Shown piece after piece: positions 26,186-34,623 of a stretch of DNA of 64,000 nucleotides. Every line of letters begins with the position of its first letter. Within the stretch, counting starts at the first letter, position 1. The stretch is from contig JBGTSJ010000002.1 of NCBI GenBank assembly GCA_041940305.1, positions 124,001-188,000 on the forward strand, given 5' to 3'. Source of the DNA: JBGTSJ01 sp041940305. Its GTDB lineage: Bacteria > Planctomycetota > Planctomycetia > Planctomycetales > Planctomycetaceae. The translations under genes were made by a program, and so were the position numbers. Under the pieces are notes generated by a model. It saw only the letters and a program-made list of their open reading frames with translations, was not told the origin of the DNA and searched no databases.

Positions 26186-27778
26186 ATGACAGTGCTTGCC
26201 AGGGTCGAGCGGCTGCGCGCCGCGGCCGGATCGATCAGTGCCGCCGCGCTGGGGTTGTTGATTGCCGGCGCCCCTGCTGACGCCCAGCCGCCGCTCCGCA
26301 CAGTCGGCGACAAAGTCACCGACCTCGTGGAAGAGGTTGTCGCAGCCGAGGTTGAGCTGGAAGTGCCGCTGCGCCGCTCGAAGATCCTCCGCATGCGGGA
26401 GGACATTTTTCGCGTCGCCGTCGCCGACCCCAGCATCCTGGACTTCGTCGCGTTCGGCTCGCGGGAAGTCGAGGTCATCGGCAAGCTGACCGGCAGCACC
26501 ACGGTCACGCTGTGGCTGGGCGACGAACAGAACGCTCAGTTGCTCAGCATGCTCGTCACCGTCGTCAAGGACGACGCCGTTGACGACCAGCGACGCCTCG
26601 AGTACGGCGAACTGGAGGCCATGATCAATGAGGCCTTCCCGAACAGCCGCATTCAACTGATGCCGGTGGCCGACAAGCTGCTCGTCCGCGGACAGGCCCG
26701 CGATGAAGAGGAAGCCCTGCAGATCATGTCGCTCATCCGCCAGAACGGCGGCGCCGGGGGCGTATTGGGCGGCGGCGGTGCGGTGAACTTCGCGGCCCAA
26801 GGGCCGGCATCCGAGCCGTTCCCCGGCGCGTCGGAGCTTCCGACCTCCACGGTCATCAACATGCTGGAGGTCCCCGGCGAGAAGCAGATCATGCTGAAGG
26901 TCCGCATCGCCGAACTCAAGCGATCGGCCGTCCGCGAACTCGGGGCCGATTTCAGCGTGGACATCAAGGAGTTCATGCTGGACTCCGTCCTGTCGGGCGG
27001 CGGCAACCTGCTCGCCACGGGCACATTCAATGACGGCGCCTTCGAGTTGGTCCTCAAGTGGCTGATGACCAACGGCAGCGCGAAGATCCTCGCGGAGCCG
27101 AACCTGGTCGTGCTCAGCGGACACCCGGCGACGTTCCTGGCCGGCGGTGAGTTTCCGGTGCCGACCGTCGTCGGCGTCGGCGGAGCGGAGGCCGCAACCA
27201 CCTTCTTCAAGGGATTTGGCACGCAGCTCAACTTCACGCCGACCGTGCTGGACAAGGACCGCATTCGCCTGCACGTCGCACCGACCTTCAGCACGCTCAA
27301 TGCCGAATCGTCAGTCAACGGCATCTTCGGTCTCGATACCCGCACCGTCACAACCACCGTCGACCTGCGGGAAGGCCAGGTGCTGGCGATCGCCGGCCTG
27401 CTGCAGGAACAGCAGCGCGGCTCCAACGCCCGCGTCCCGTACCTCAGCGACATCCCCGGCCTCAATATCCTGCTCGCGGACCGCAGCATCAGCCGTGACG
27501 AAACGGAGCTGCTCATCCTCGTCTCGCCGGAACTCGTCCATCCGCTGGAGCCCGACCAGGCCCCGACGATCCTCCCCGGCATGGAAGTCACCGAACCGGA
27601 CGACCGCCAGTTCTTCTGGTACGGCGACATCGAAGGAGATCCCGGCGTGCACCACCGCAGCACCGTCTGGCCGCTCTATCGCTCCAAGATGTCGCGCAGC
27701 GGGGCGCCCTTCGGCGCTCGCTCGCGGCAGTCGTCCCAGCAGTACTACATCCAAGGAAATCACGGCTACAGCTACTGA
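26186..27778 (+). CDS. cpaC: Tad/Flp pilus secretin (RcpA/CpaC family)
   Basis: A 530-residue protein started at the ATG at 26186, which follows AGGGAAGGA and opens directly into a signal peptide ('AAGSISAAALGLLIAGAPADA'). Order of domains: 'pilus formation N-terminal' domain at about 45-130 ('EVPLRRSKILRMREDIFRVAVADPSIL', 'VTLWLGDEQ'), a BON-like segment at 135-190, then the secretin domain from about 230 ('GEKQIMLKVRIAELKRSAVRELG') to the end ('LAIAGLLQEQQRG..ARVPYLSDIPGL..LL', 'ETELLILVSPELVHPL'). Those last phrases are diagnostic of type II/III/Tad secretins. It forms the outer-membrane channel for Flp pili. It stands first in a plus-strand arm with a lipoprotein and tadD. Confidence 0.9.
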   Translation: MTVLARVERLRAAAGSISAAALGLLIAGAPADAQPPLRTVGDKVTDLVEEVVAAEVELEVPLRRSKILRMREDIFRVAVADPSILDFVAFGSREVEVIGKLTGSTTVTLWLGDEQNAQLLSMLVTVVKDDAVDDQRRLEYGELEAMINEAFPNSRIQLMPVADKLLVRGQARDEEEALQIMSLIRQNGGAGGVLGGGGAVNFAAQGPASEPFPGASELPTSTVINMLEVPGEKQIMLKVRIAELKRSAVRELGADFSVDIKEFMLDSVLSGGGNLLATGTFNDGAFELVLKWLMTNGSAKILAEPNLVVLSGHPATFLAGGEFPVPTVVGVGGAEAATTFFKGFGTQLNFTPTVLDKDRIRLHVAPTFSTLNAESSVNGIFGLDTRTVTTTVDLREGQVLAIAGLLQEQQRGSNARVPYLSDIPGLNILLADRSISRDETELLILVSPELVHPLEPDQAPTILPGMEVTEPDDRQFFWYGDIEGDPGVHHRSTVWPLYRSKMSRSGAPFGARSRQSSQQYYIQGNHGYSY

Positions 27779-27846
27779 CCCGAGCTGTTTCTTGATCCAC
27801 ACAAACATCTCGGCCGATCGACGGCCATCCAGGGGGGGACTTGATC

Positions 27847-28425
27847 ATGTCACCGCAGAAACTGAGTTCGCTGCTGTCGCTGGCGACCGTGGCCGCCGCG
27901 GCGGGAGCAGGCTGCCATCACTCGAAGAATCACGTTCACTCCTCCGCCTACTACCCCATGCCGCTGGGCACCATCAGCGACCCGGTGTGGCAGCAACAGG
28001 AGTCGAATGCGGAAGCTTCCGACTTCGTGATCTATGAGCACGAATGGAAGGGGAATACCGTCGAACTCAATCACGCCGGCAAGGACCACGTCAAGCAAAT
28101 CGCCGCACGGGTCAACATGGTCCCGTTCCCGGTGCTCGTGCAGCAGAGCAGCATGACGGCCGATCCCGATACCCGGCACGGATTCCCGGTGCACAACAAC
28201 GAAGAGCTCGACCTGCAGCGTCGCCAGCTGATCGTGCACGCCCTGTCGGAGATGGGCATTACGAACGCGGAGGATCGGGTCGTCGTCTCACCGGCGATTA
28301 CCCCGGGATTCGAGTCCTTCGAGGCGGAACGCGCCTACAACGTCGGATTCGGCGGCGGATTCGGCAGATTCGGCGGCGGATTTGGAGGGGGATTCGGCGG
28401 CGGCGGTTTCGGCGGAGGATTCTGA
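27847..28425 (+). CDS. Lipoprotein with Gly/Phe-rich tail in the Tad locus
   Basis: A 192-residue protein. The ATG at 27847 lies 8 bases after a G-rich GGGGGG stretch; a TTG six bases upstream is too close. It has a lipoprotein-like signal ending 'AAAGAGCHH' (Cys near 24). The middle (about 45-165) contains 'EHEWKGNTVELNHAGKDHVKQIAARVN' and 'VQQSSMTADPDTRHGFPVHNNEELDLQRRQLIVHALSEMGI', an OmpA-like or Tad-associated domain plan seen beside tadD in planctomycetes by my reading. The last 25 residues are an almost pure Gly-Phe repeat ('GGGFGGGFGGG'), probably disordered and self-associating. Its position between secretin and tadD suggests a pilotin or channel accessory role; this is inference. 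Confidence 0.65.
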   Translation: MSPQKLSSLLSLATVAAAAGAGCHHSKNHVHSSAYYPMPLGTISDPVWQQQESNAEASDFVIYEHEWKGNTVELNHAGKDHVKQIAARVNMVPFPVLVQQSSMTADPDTRHGFPVHNNEELDLQRRQLIVHALSEMGITNAEDRVVVSPAITPGFESFEAERAYNVGFGGGFGRFGGGFGGGFGGGGFGGGF

Positions 28426-28448
28426 TCCGCGATACCCAGTGCTGATCT

Positions 28449-28488
28449 GACCGCGCCGCTGCAGGCTCACACCCGCTGCGGCGCGGTC
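28449..28488 (+). terminator. Hairpin between the Gly-rich lipoprotein gene and tadD
   Basis: Arms GACCGCGCCGC and GCGGCGCGGTC pair perfectly over 11 bases across an 18-base loop. It starts 24 bases after the stop at 28425 and may partly terminate the upstream transcript before tadD. No strong U-tract follows. Confidence 0.5.
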
Positions 28489-28512
28489 TGTCGTGTTTCA
28501 ACGGAGTGACTC

Positions 28513-29307
28513 ATGCTGCAGACCAGACAAGCGACTCTTGCCCTGCTCGGCCTGTGGCTGGCCGCGTCCTGCGGCTGCACGGCGACAAAGTCGCTGGCCC
28601 GAAAGCTCAATCCTGACGCGCGGCGCGAGTTCGAGATGCGGCTCACCATGGCGCAGGTGCACGAGCAGGAAGGCAAGCTGCAGAAGGCCGCCGGGCTCTA
28701 CGAAACACTGCACTCCCAGAAGCCGGAGCACCCCAGGCTCTGTCACCGCTACGGCGTCGTCCAGATGGGTCTCGGCAAGCACGACGAGGGCTTCATCCTG
28801 CTCGAACAGGCGAACCTTCTGGACCCCGACAATCCCGACATCCTCAACGACCTGGGCTATGCGTACGTCATGGCGGGGGAGATCGAGCAGGGTGAGGCGC
28901 TCCTCGAGCAGGCCTACGCACTCGATCCGGGGAAGGAGCGGACGATCAACAATCTGGCTCTCGCCGCCGGACTGGCAGGTCGTTATCAGGAGAGCCTCGC
29001 CCTGTACGAGCAGGTCATGACCAAGGCCGAAGCGCAGGCCAACCTGGGATACATCTGCGCGCAGCGCGGCGAAGGCCAGCGGGCTCTTGCCTATTACAGC
29101 AGGGCCCTCGATCTCGATCCGAAACTCAAGCCCGCCGCCGAAGCGCTCGCTCAGCTTGCGGAAATGAAACAGGAAGTGGACCGCGAGCGTCCGGCCACAG
29201 TGCAATGGGCGGCCCGACAGACGGCTGAACTCCCGCCTGAAGCTGCAGAGGACAAGCCTCCCACGCAGATCGAATTGACGGCCGGCGAGTTCGACTGGGC
29301 GGAATGA
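28513..29307 (+). CDS. tadD: TadD-like TPR lipoprotein
   Basis: A 264-residue protein preceded by GGAG-like sequence. It has a signal with lipobox-like 'LAASCGC' (Cys near 20). TPR-type helices fill residues about 45-220: 'LTMAQVHEQEGKLQKAAGLYETLHSQKPEHP', 'PDILNDLGYAYVMAGEIEQGEALLEQAYALDPG' and 'AQANLGYICAQRGEGQRALAYYSRALDLDPKLKPA' are recognisable repeats. TadD proteins are outer-membrane TPR lipoproteins needed for Flp pilus secretion, thought to help secretin multimerisation. The context with the secretin upstream and convergent TadC downstream supports this. The last 45 residues are acidic and probably flexible. Confidence 0.85.
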   Translation: MLQTRQATLALLGLWLAASCGCTATKSLARKLNPDARREFEMRLTMAQVHEQEGKLQKAAGLYETLHSQKPEHPRLCHRYGVVQMGLGKHDEGFILLEQANLLDPDNPDILNDLGYAYVMAGEIEQGEALLEQAYALDPGKERTINNLALAAGLAGRYQESLALYEQVMTKAEAQANLGYICAQRGEGQRALAYYSRALDLDPKLKPAAEALAQLAEMKQEVDRERPATVQWAARQTAELPPEAAEDKPPTQIELTAGEFDWAE

Positions 29308-29319
29308 GCTCCGCGCGTC

Positions 29320-30288
29320 TCAGGGAATCGCCGACCGGTTGACTTCCGAGTCGAGCGACTCAAACGTCTCGGCATTGAGGACGCCGCCCGGCGCGTGCGC
29401 GTCGCGGACGAAGTTCCTCAACTGCAGAATCGGCGGCCCCAGCAGCAGGATGAACACCGGCGGCGCCAGACAGAAGATCACCGGGAACAGCATCCGGATC
29501 GTCGTCTTGCTGGCCCGTTCCTCCGCACGCTGGCGGAACTGCCGGCGGACGCTGTCGGCGAACTCGGTCACGGCCGTCGCCACGTGCGTCCCGGTACGCT
29601 CCGTCTGCGAGACCAGCGACGCCAGCGCGTTCACATCGGTGGCGTTCATCCGCCGTGCAAACTCCTTGAGCGCCTTCGACATCGTGTCCGCTTCGGCGTG
29701 ACGGCGGACGACTTCCAGTTCGACCGCGACATCCGGATGGAAGAGCTCCACCTCGCGCGACACCCGCTCCAGCGAGTCGCGCAGCGGCAGACCGCCCGTC
29801 AGGCACATGCGGATGATGTCGAGCGCATCCGGCAGTCCGCGCTGAATCCGACCCAGCCGGCGGTTGGCCTGCGAACGCAGCATTGTTCGCGGGACGATGT
29901 AGGCCATCGCCGCGATGACGGCGGTCGCGATCAGGATTGTCTTCGGCAGCGTGCTCCCCGGGTCGGCGGCGATCGCCAGTCCGCCGCCGATGACCAGGAT
30001 CACGACCGTCAGCAGATTCCGCGTGGCGAGAAATTCCACGATGGCAGACTGCCCGTAGAAGCCGGCCCGTTTCAGATCCTGCTCCAGGCTCTCGAACTCC
30101 GACTGGCTCTGCGGCAGAGCCCCGGCCAGGGCCACGCGGAGCTTTCCCGGACGGTAGCGCGGAATGCGATGATCCACGTCGGCGATGTTGCGCACCCGGC
30201 GACGTGCGTTCACAATCGTCAGGCCGAACATCAGCACGACGAGAAAAGTGGCCGCGAAGGCGCCGGCGGTCGCGAGATTGAGCCACAT
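29320..30288 (-). CDS. tadC: Tad pilus inner-membrane protein TadC (T2SSF family)
   Basis: A 322-residue membrane protein. It opens with a helix ('LATAGAFAATFLVVLMFGLTI'), has a central pair of helices ('LLTVVILVIGGGLAIAAD', 'ILIATAVIAAMAYIVP') and one at the C-terminal region ('MLFPVIFCLAPPVFILLLGPPIL'). The T2SSF (GspF/TadC) signature is present: 'ALDIIRMCLTGGLPLRDSLERVSREV' and 'LASLVSQTERTGTHVATAVTEFADSVRRQFRQRAEERA'. This is the platform that couples the TadA ATPase to pilus growth. It is the last gene of the minus-strand arm; a short repeat-containing gap of 48 bases separates it from tadB. Confidence 0.9.
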   Translation of the reverse strand: MWLNLATAGAFAATFLVVLMFGLTIVNARRRVRNIADVDHRIPRYRPGKLRVALAGALPQSQSEFESLEQDLKRAGFYGQSAIVEFLATRNLLTVVILVIGGGLAIAADPGSTLPKTILIATAVIAAMAYIVPRTMLRSQANRRLGRIQRGLPDALDIIRMCLTGGLPLRDSLERVSREVELFHPDVAVELEVVRRHAEADTMSKALKEFARRMNATDVNALASLVSQTERTGTHVATAVTEFADSVRRQFRQRAEERASKTTIRMLFPVIFCLAPPVFILLLGPPILQLRNFVRDAHAPGGVLNAETFESLDSEVNRSAIP

Positions 30289-30290
30289 GT

Positions 30291-30336
30291 CGGAGGCCAG
30301 AGGTCAGAGGATGGAGATCGGAGGTCGGGGGTGGGG
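30291..30336. repeat. Degenerate 7-bp tandem repeat between tadB and tadC
   Basis: A run of GAGGTC/GAGGCC-type units (for example CCAGAGGTCAGAGG) fills the whole 48-base gap between the tadB stop and tadC start. The minus-strand reading resembles the CCTCTGACC units at 45247-45320. Confidence 0.55.
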
Positions 30337-31269
30337 TTACTCTTCTCGCCGTAGTAGGGCGAAGACCCAGAACAGGCCGGTAATTTCGAGGACCAGTGCG
30401 ACCAGGAGCAGGAGGCGTCCGAGCGGATCGTCGAAGAGGTACTGCACGTGGGGGCGATGAAAGAGGAACATAGCGCCGTACGCGATCGGTGCAATTGAGG
30501 CGATGACGAGCGTTGATGAGCGGCCGGCCCCCGTCGACGCCTTGATCTGCCGGTGGGCGGTCATGCGGTCGCGCACGACGCCCGCCATTCGCTCCAGCGT
30601 TTCCGAAAGCCGCCCGCCGGTCTGGCGCTGCACGATCAGCGTTGTGGCCAGGATCCGCATTTCCACCAGGCGGACCCGCGCGGCCAGCGACTTGAGGACC
30701 TTGTCGAAGCCGCGCCCCATGTCCAGCTGCTGATGGCAGCGGCGGAACTCGGAACCGAGGATTCCCCCCGCCTCGCTCGCCACCAGTTGCACCGCCTGCT
30801 CCACGCTCTGCCCCGCGCGCGTCCCGCGCGCCAGCATGTCGAGCACGTGCGGCAGTTCCTCCCGAATCTGCAGCATCCTGCGGCCGCGGCGGATCGCCAT
30901 CACCGCCAGCGGCGCCAGCAAACCCGCAACGCCCCCCGCGACGCCGGCCAGCGGCTCGTCCAAATACAGCCACAGTCCGCCACCCAGGGCCAGCGCGCAG
31001 CACAGCAGCAGCAGGAACGCCGCCACCGGCGACATCTCGTATCCCGTCTCCATCACCAGGCGGTCGAAGCCCTGGTCGATCTTCGCCGACAGAGACCGCG
31101 CAGGAGACTCGTCGAACACCGTCGCAGCCCGCCGCAGCCGCCGCGCGCCCGTTGCCGTCCCGGCTGCCACCCGCTGCGGAAAGAACAGGTCGCGCATCAC
31201 CAGCGCAGCCGCCAGCGCGATCAACATGATCGAGCCGAAGGCAACCAGCGTGACTTCCGAAGTGCCCAT
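30337..31269 (-). CDS. tadB: Tad pilus inner-membrane protein TadB (T2SSF family)
   Basis: A 310-residue protein. It starts with a membrane helix ('LVAFGSIMLIALAAALVM'), has two adjacent helices at about 85-130 ('VAAFLLLLCCALALGGGLWLYL', 'GVAGGVAGLLAPLAVMAI'), and two near the C-terminus ('SSTLVIASIAPIAYGAMFLF', 'LLLLVALVLEITGLFWVFALL'). The T2SSF signature reads 'ELPHVLDMLARGTRAGQSVEQAVQLVASE' and 'RILATTLIVQRQTGGRLSETLERMAGVVRDRM'. TadB and TadC form the inner-membrane platform of the Flp pilus machine. Gene order tadA-tadB-tadC is as in canonical loci. Repeat-filled gaps lie on both sides. Confidence 0.9.
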   Translation of the reverse strand: MGTSEVTLVAFGSIMLIALAAALVMRDLFFPQRVAAGTATGARRLRRAATVFDESPARSLSAKIDQGFDRLVMETGYEMSPVAAFLLLLCCALALGGGLWLYLDEPLAGVAGGVAGLLAPLAVMAIRRGRRMLQIREELPHVLDMLARGTRAGQSVEQAVQLVASEAGGILGSEFRRCHQQLDMGRGFDKVLKSLAARVRLVEMRILATTLIVQRQTGGRLSETLERMAGVVRDRMTAHRQIKASTGAGRSSTLVIASIAPIAYGAMFLFHRPHVQYLFDDPLGRLLLLVALVLEITGLFWVFALLRREE

Positions 31270-31273
31270 GCGG

Positions 31274-31327
31274 TCAGTTCTCAGTTCTCAGTTCTCAGTT
31301 GTCAGTTGTCAGTTGTCAGTTGTCAGT
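31274..31327. repeat. TCAGTTC/TCAGTTG 7-bp tandem repeat between tadA and tadB
   Basis: About 7.7 copies of a 7-base unit, the first three TCAGTTC and the rest TCAGTTG with a gradual change of the last base. It begins 5 bases after the tadB start codon (upstream of the gene on its strand), so it occupies the tadB leader where the ribosome binding site would be expected. Confidence 0.75.
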
Positions 31328-31390
31328 GGAGCAGACGGGCACGAGGTCGCATCGGGCCGCTGACGAAGACATTCTGCCTTCCCGCCTGGC

Positions 31391-32746
31391 CTACTTGTCC
31401 CGGACGGTCATCCGCCGCTTGTCGAACAGTTCGTCCGGCAGCCGCAACCCGGCGGCCCGCAGGCGCGCCAGGCACAGCGGTCGGTAGCCCGTGAAGTAGA
31501 ACTCCCCTTGCGCGACCCCCAGTTCGTCCACCCCGGTTTGCTCGAAGCCGAAGATGTCCTCCAGATGGAAGCCCCCTTCTTTGACGCCGACGATCTCGGA
31601 AATCTGCATCACCCGCCGCACGCCCCCCTTCAGACGCGAGACGTGCACCACCAGCGAGATTCCCGATGCGATGTATTGCCGCACCACCGGAATCGGCAGT
31701 TCGAACCCGCTCATCGCGACCATCAGTTCCAGTCGCGCCAGCGCATCCCGCGTGTCGTTGGCGTGAATCGTGGTGAGCGACCCTTCGTGGCCGGTGTTCA
31801 TCGCCTGCAGCATGTCCAGCGCCTCGGCGCCGCGGACTTCGCCGATGATGATCCGGTCCGGCCGCATGCGGAGGCTGTTGCGGACGAGCGACCGCGGCGT
31901 GATCTCCCCTGCTCCTTCGTTATTGGGTGGACGCGTCTCCAGGCGCACTACGTGCCGGTGCTGCAGCTGCAGTTCGGCCGAGTCCTCCACCGTGATCAGC
32001 CGCTCATCCAGCGGAATGAACTTGGTCAGCGCGTTGAGCAGCGTCGTCTTCCCGGCCCCGGTGCCGCCCGAAATCAGAAAGCTGACTCGCGAATCAATCG
32101 CGGCGGCGAGAAACTCGACGACGTCGTTGTGAATCGACCGCCCCTCGATCAGGTCTTCGATCTGCAGCGGCGTCTTGCCGAAGCGCCTGATCGACAGCGT
32201 GGGCCCGTCCAGCGCCAGTGGTGGAATCACCGCGTTGATGCGGGATCCGTCGGCGAGGCGGGCGTCCACCATCGGGCTGACCTCGTCGATCCGTCGCCCA
32301 ACCCGCGACACGATCCGCTGAATGATCCGCGTCAGGTGCTGCTCGTCGGCGAACAGCACGCCTGCCGGCTCCAGACGCCCCCGGCGCTCGACGAACACCT
32401 CGTGCGGGTGATTGACCAGGATGTCGCTGACGTCGTCATCCCGCATCAGCGGCTCGAGCGGCCCCAGGCCGAACACCTCGTCGAACAGCTCTTCGAGCAT
32501 CCGGTCGCGGTCGTCAGCCGAGATCCGTGGGGCTTCTTCGCGGAGGATGTCGGCGGCGACGTCCCGGACCTCGTCGGCGAGTTGCGCCTGAGGGATGTGG
32601 GCCAGCATCGACAGGTCCAGAGAGTCCACCAGCCTCTCGTGGATCGAGACCTTCAGTCGCTGGAAGTCCAGCTCCTTCTGGTCGATCTCATCAAAGTCGT
32701 CCTCGTTGGGAGCGACGAGCAGAGTCCGCGACTGAATAGGAGACAT
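31391..32746 (-). CDS. tadA: Tad pilus ATPase TadA/CpaF
   Basis: A 451-residue cytoplasmic ATPase of the GspE/VirB11 superfamily. Near residue 235 lies the Walker A 'ISGGTGAGKTTLLNAL', followed by 'RLITVEDSAELQLQHRHVVRLETR' (Asp box), 'RPDRIIIGEVRGAEALDMLQAMNTGHEGSLTTIHAN' (Walker B/His box) and 'SLVVHVSRLKGGVRRVMQISEI'. The N-terminal domain contains 'FGLGPLEPLMRDDDVSDILVNHPHEVFVER', diagnostic for CpaF/TadA. It powers pilus assembly and probably retraction. It lies downstream of cpaB with a 173-base gap. Confidence 0.95.
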   Translation of the reverse strand: MSPIQSRTLLVAPNEDDFDEIDQKELDFQRLKVSIHERLVDSLDLSMLAHIPQAQLADEVRDVAADILREEAPRISADDRDRMLEELFDEVFGLGPLEPLMRDDDVSDILVNHPHEVFVERRGRLEPAGVLFADEQHLTRIIQRIVSRVGRRIDEVSPMVDARLADGSRINAVIPPLALDGPTLSIRRFGKTPLQIEDLIEGRSIHNDVVEFLAAAIDSRVSFLISGGTGAGKTTLLNALTKFIPLDERLITVEDSAELQLQHRHVVRLETRPPNNEGAGEITPRSLVRNSLRMRPDRIIIGEVRGAEALDMLQAMNTGHEGSLTTIHANDTRDALARLELMVAMSGFELPIPVVRQYIASGISLVVHVSRLKGGVRRVMQISEIVGVKEGGFHLEDIFGFEQTGVDELGVAQGEFYFTGYRPLCLARLRAAGLRLPDELFDKRRMTVRDK

Positions 32747-32919
32747 GCGGTGCGTCGAGTAGATGGTGAATATTGCGAGCGCACGCGCAGCGTGCAGACA
32801 GATGGGACACTGGCGAACCGCCCGCCCCCCAGCCAGACAGCAGAATGAAGCAGAGATCTCACTCAGGCCAGAGAACCTAATGCTCCAGCAGTCCTGTCCT
32901 CTGTTCTCTGACCCCTGCT

Positions 32920-34017
32920 TTACTGCCCCGCCGCTCCCGTCGTCACGAACTCGCGACTTCCGGACGGAGTGGACTGAGCGGTGGATGGGTCCACCGCCGG
33001 CTGGCGGGCGATGGGAGTCTGAATTCGGCCGCCCTGGTTGAGATACTCGAAGCTGTCGGCGTCGTACTGGTTGAACTCATGCACCTGCAAGGTCGCGCCC
33101 AGGTAGACTTCCATCTGCGTTTTTCGGGGTTTCGGCAGGCCCAGCAGGTCATCCAGCGTGACCCGCTCGCTGGCGTGGCCAATGGCTCGCTCCAGGTCGC
33201 TGATGCTTCCGCGGTCGGACGCGAAGTCCGCACGATCGGCCACGTAGCTGACGGGAGTCGCACCATGCCGGACGTCGGCCGTGGCGTCCTGCATCCCCAG
33301 ATCGAACGGCACGAACTCGAACTGGTCCTCCGGGTTTCGCAGCGTGAGCGTCAGCGCGCCCCGACCCTCGACCACCTTAAGCATCTTCGCCTGGTGCGGC
33401 GTGACGGCGAGCGTCACCGATCCGTCCTGTTCCAGCTGCACCTGCTGTCCGGCAATGGAATAGCTGTCGATGGCGAGCACTTCGACCCGCTCGAGTAATG
33501 TCAGTGTCACCTCGGGCCGGTCTGCGTCGGGATCCACGCGGAACAGGACGTCGACAAACGACCCTGATTGCGCGAACCCCAGTACGGCCCCGATGTTTTC
33601 GATCGGGACTGTAACGGCTCGATAGCCCGCCTGCAGCCGTTGGGCGAGATCGGGTCCCATTCCTTCGGGATATAAGTTCTCCGGCAGAAACACTTCACCC
33701 TGCTTGAGGGAACGCTTGAGGGTCCGGTTGGCGATCTGCTCGGTGACCCGCAGGTACGGCTTGCCGGCGAACTCGCTCTCGGAGAACTGTTCCTTCGTCA
33801 TTCGTCGGAGAGCGACATCGTTGATTGTCAGCGTGCGCCCGGCATCGAGATCGGTGAGAGCGACCGGTACGACCACGCCGGCGTCTTGCGCCTCAAGCAC
33901 CGGCAGGGGTTCGATGGAGGGCTTGTGAAGATGCTGCCGAACCACGAACGCTCCCCCCAGCCCCACCAGGACGGCAAGGATCGCGACGGTCATCGTTCCG
34001 GGGCTCACACGTCCCAT
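32920..34017 (-). CDS. cpaB: Flp pilus assembly protein CpaB/RcpC
   Basis: A 365-residue protein starting at 'MGRVSPGTMTVAILAVLVGLGGAFVV', an N-terminal signal/anchor; CGGAGAG precedes this ATG. Residues 45-110 form a SAF-like domain ('VVPVALTDLDAGRTLTINDVALRRM', 'LKRSLKQGEVFLPENL'), and residues 115-230 the CpaB/RcpC domain ('RAVTVPIENIGAVLGFAQSGSFVDVLF', 'TLLERVEVLAID', 'LAVTPHQAKMLKVVEGRGALTLTLRNPED'). These are standard for the family, an inner-membrane or periplasmic factor that positions the secretin. The C-terminal 130 residues are an extension with low similarity to anything I know. The gene precedes tadA. Confidence 0.9.
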   Translation of the reverse strand: MGRVSPGTMTVAILAVLVGLGGAFVVRQHLHKPSIEPLPVLEAQDAGVVVPVALTDLDAGRTLTINDVALRRMTKEQFSESEFAGKPYLRVTEQIANRTLKRSLKQGEVFLPENLYPEGMGPDLAQRLQAGYRAVTVPIENIGAVLGFAQSGSFVDVLFRVDPDADRPEVTLTLLERVEVLAIDSYSIAGQQVQLEQDGSVTLAVTPHQAKMLKVVEGRGALTLTLRNPEDQFEFVPFDLGMQDATADVRHGATPVSYVADRADFASDRGSISDLERAIGHASERVTLDDLLGLPKPRKTQMEVYLGATLQVHEFNQYDADSFEYLNQGGRIQTPIARQPAVDPSTAQSTPSGSREFVTTGAAGQ

Positions 34018-34106
34018 AGTACTCTCCGGCAAAGCGACTCGGTGTTTACGGTTCTGAATCAATCAGTTGACAAGGTGTAACAGAGGACGGTCCCGTCGTG
34101 CCGTCG

Positions 34107-34430
34107 CTAGTTCTCCTGGCTATCTCCGTCCTCGCATAGCTCGATTCCGTAGGGGGCCTCCCCCGGCGCGTCCAGTAAAGCGGCGGCTGGGGCCGGATCC
34201 GGATACCCGAAGCTGAAAGCCGCACCGTTCGACAGGGTGAAATTGACGGTATAGGACTGGTCGAGCGATTCGAGCGCGATTGCCACGTCGCCGAGGTTCT
34301 GAACGACAGCATCCCGCAACGTCACCAGTCCGCAGACGGCCCCGATCACCACAATTGAAGCGATCAGAATGTAGTCGGTGCTGCCGATGAAGCCGCTGTC
34401 ATCTCGCCAGAGCCGTGGCAGAATCGACAT
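34107..34430 (-). CDS. Flp-like pilin with Asp at the processing site
   Basis: A 107-residue protein starting at 'MSILPRLWRDDSGFIGSTDYILI'. A 15-residue upstream extension (ATG 34475) is possible but not pilin-like. The leader ends with Gly, then 'FIGSTDYILIASIVVIGAVCGLVTLRDAVVQNL', a single helix; the conserved Glu+5-Tyr+6 of Flp pilins is here Asp-Tyr. The 50 residues after the helix are acidic with 'SLDQSYTVNF' and end 'CEDGDSQEN'. The pilin at 34624 has the same ending 'QEN' and the same 'DQSY' after the helix. Both lie upstream of cpaB in the same orientation, which is the usual pilin position. Confidence 0.78.
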   Translation of the reverse strand: MSILPRLWRDDSGFIGSTDYILIASIVVIGAVCGLVTLRDAVVQNLGDVAIALESLDQSYTVNFTLSNGAAFSFGYPDPAPAAALLDAPGEAPYGIELCEDGDSQEN

Positions 34431-34517
34431 TGGACTCGGAATCGGTCTCGATACGATCACAACGGCATCCTTCATCCATCAGCCCATGCAAGCGACGTTC
34501 CGAGCGTGATTGAAAAC

Positions 34518-34547
34518 CCGGGCCGGCTCCAGCGGGAACCGGCCCGG
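34518..34547 (-). terminator. Hairpin with U-tract between the two pilin genes
   Basis: Perfect 9-bp arms CCGGGCCGG and CCGGCCCGG enclose a 12-base loop. On the minus strand the stem is followed by GGGTTTTC. It lies 77 bases after the stop of the first pilin gene (34624) and would raise its transcript level over the downstream genes by partial termination. Confidence 0.65.
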
Positions 34548-34623
34548 CCGTCTTGAGATGCACGCAGGCAGCGACGAAGTCAGCAGTCGAGCCTCGCGTA
34601 AGAAGTCGAATCCGCGTTTTCGA

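Noticed and set aside
29360..31003. Long minus-strand open frame across tadC and tadB
   Set aside because: Its translation is Gly/Arg/Ala-rich and overlaps two well-supported genes in their true frames.
31274..31327. Possible CRISPR array
   Set aside because: The units are contiguous 7-mers without spacers; it is a simple tandem repeat.
31508..32848. Plus-strand open frame of about 446 codons
   Set aside because: It is the complement of tadA, whose Walker motifs are intact on the minus strand.
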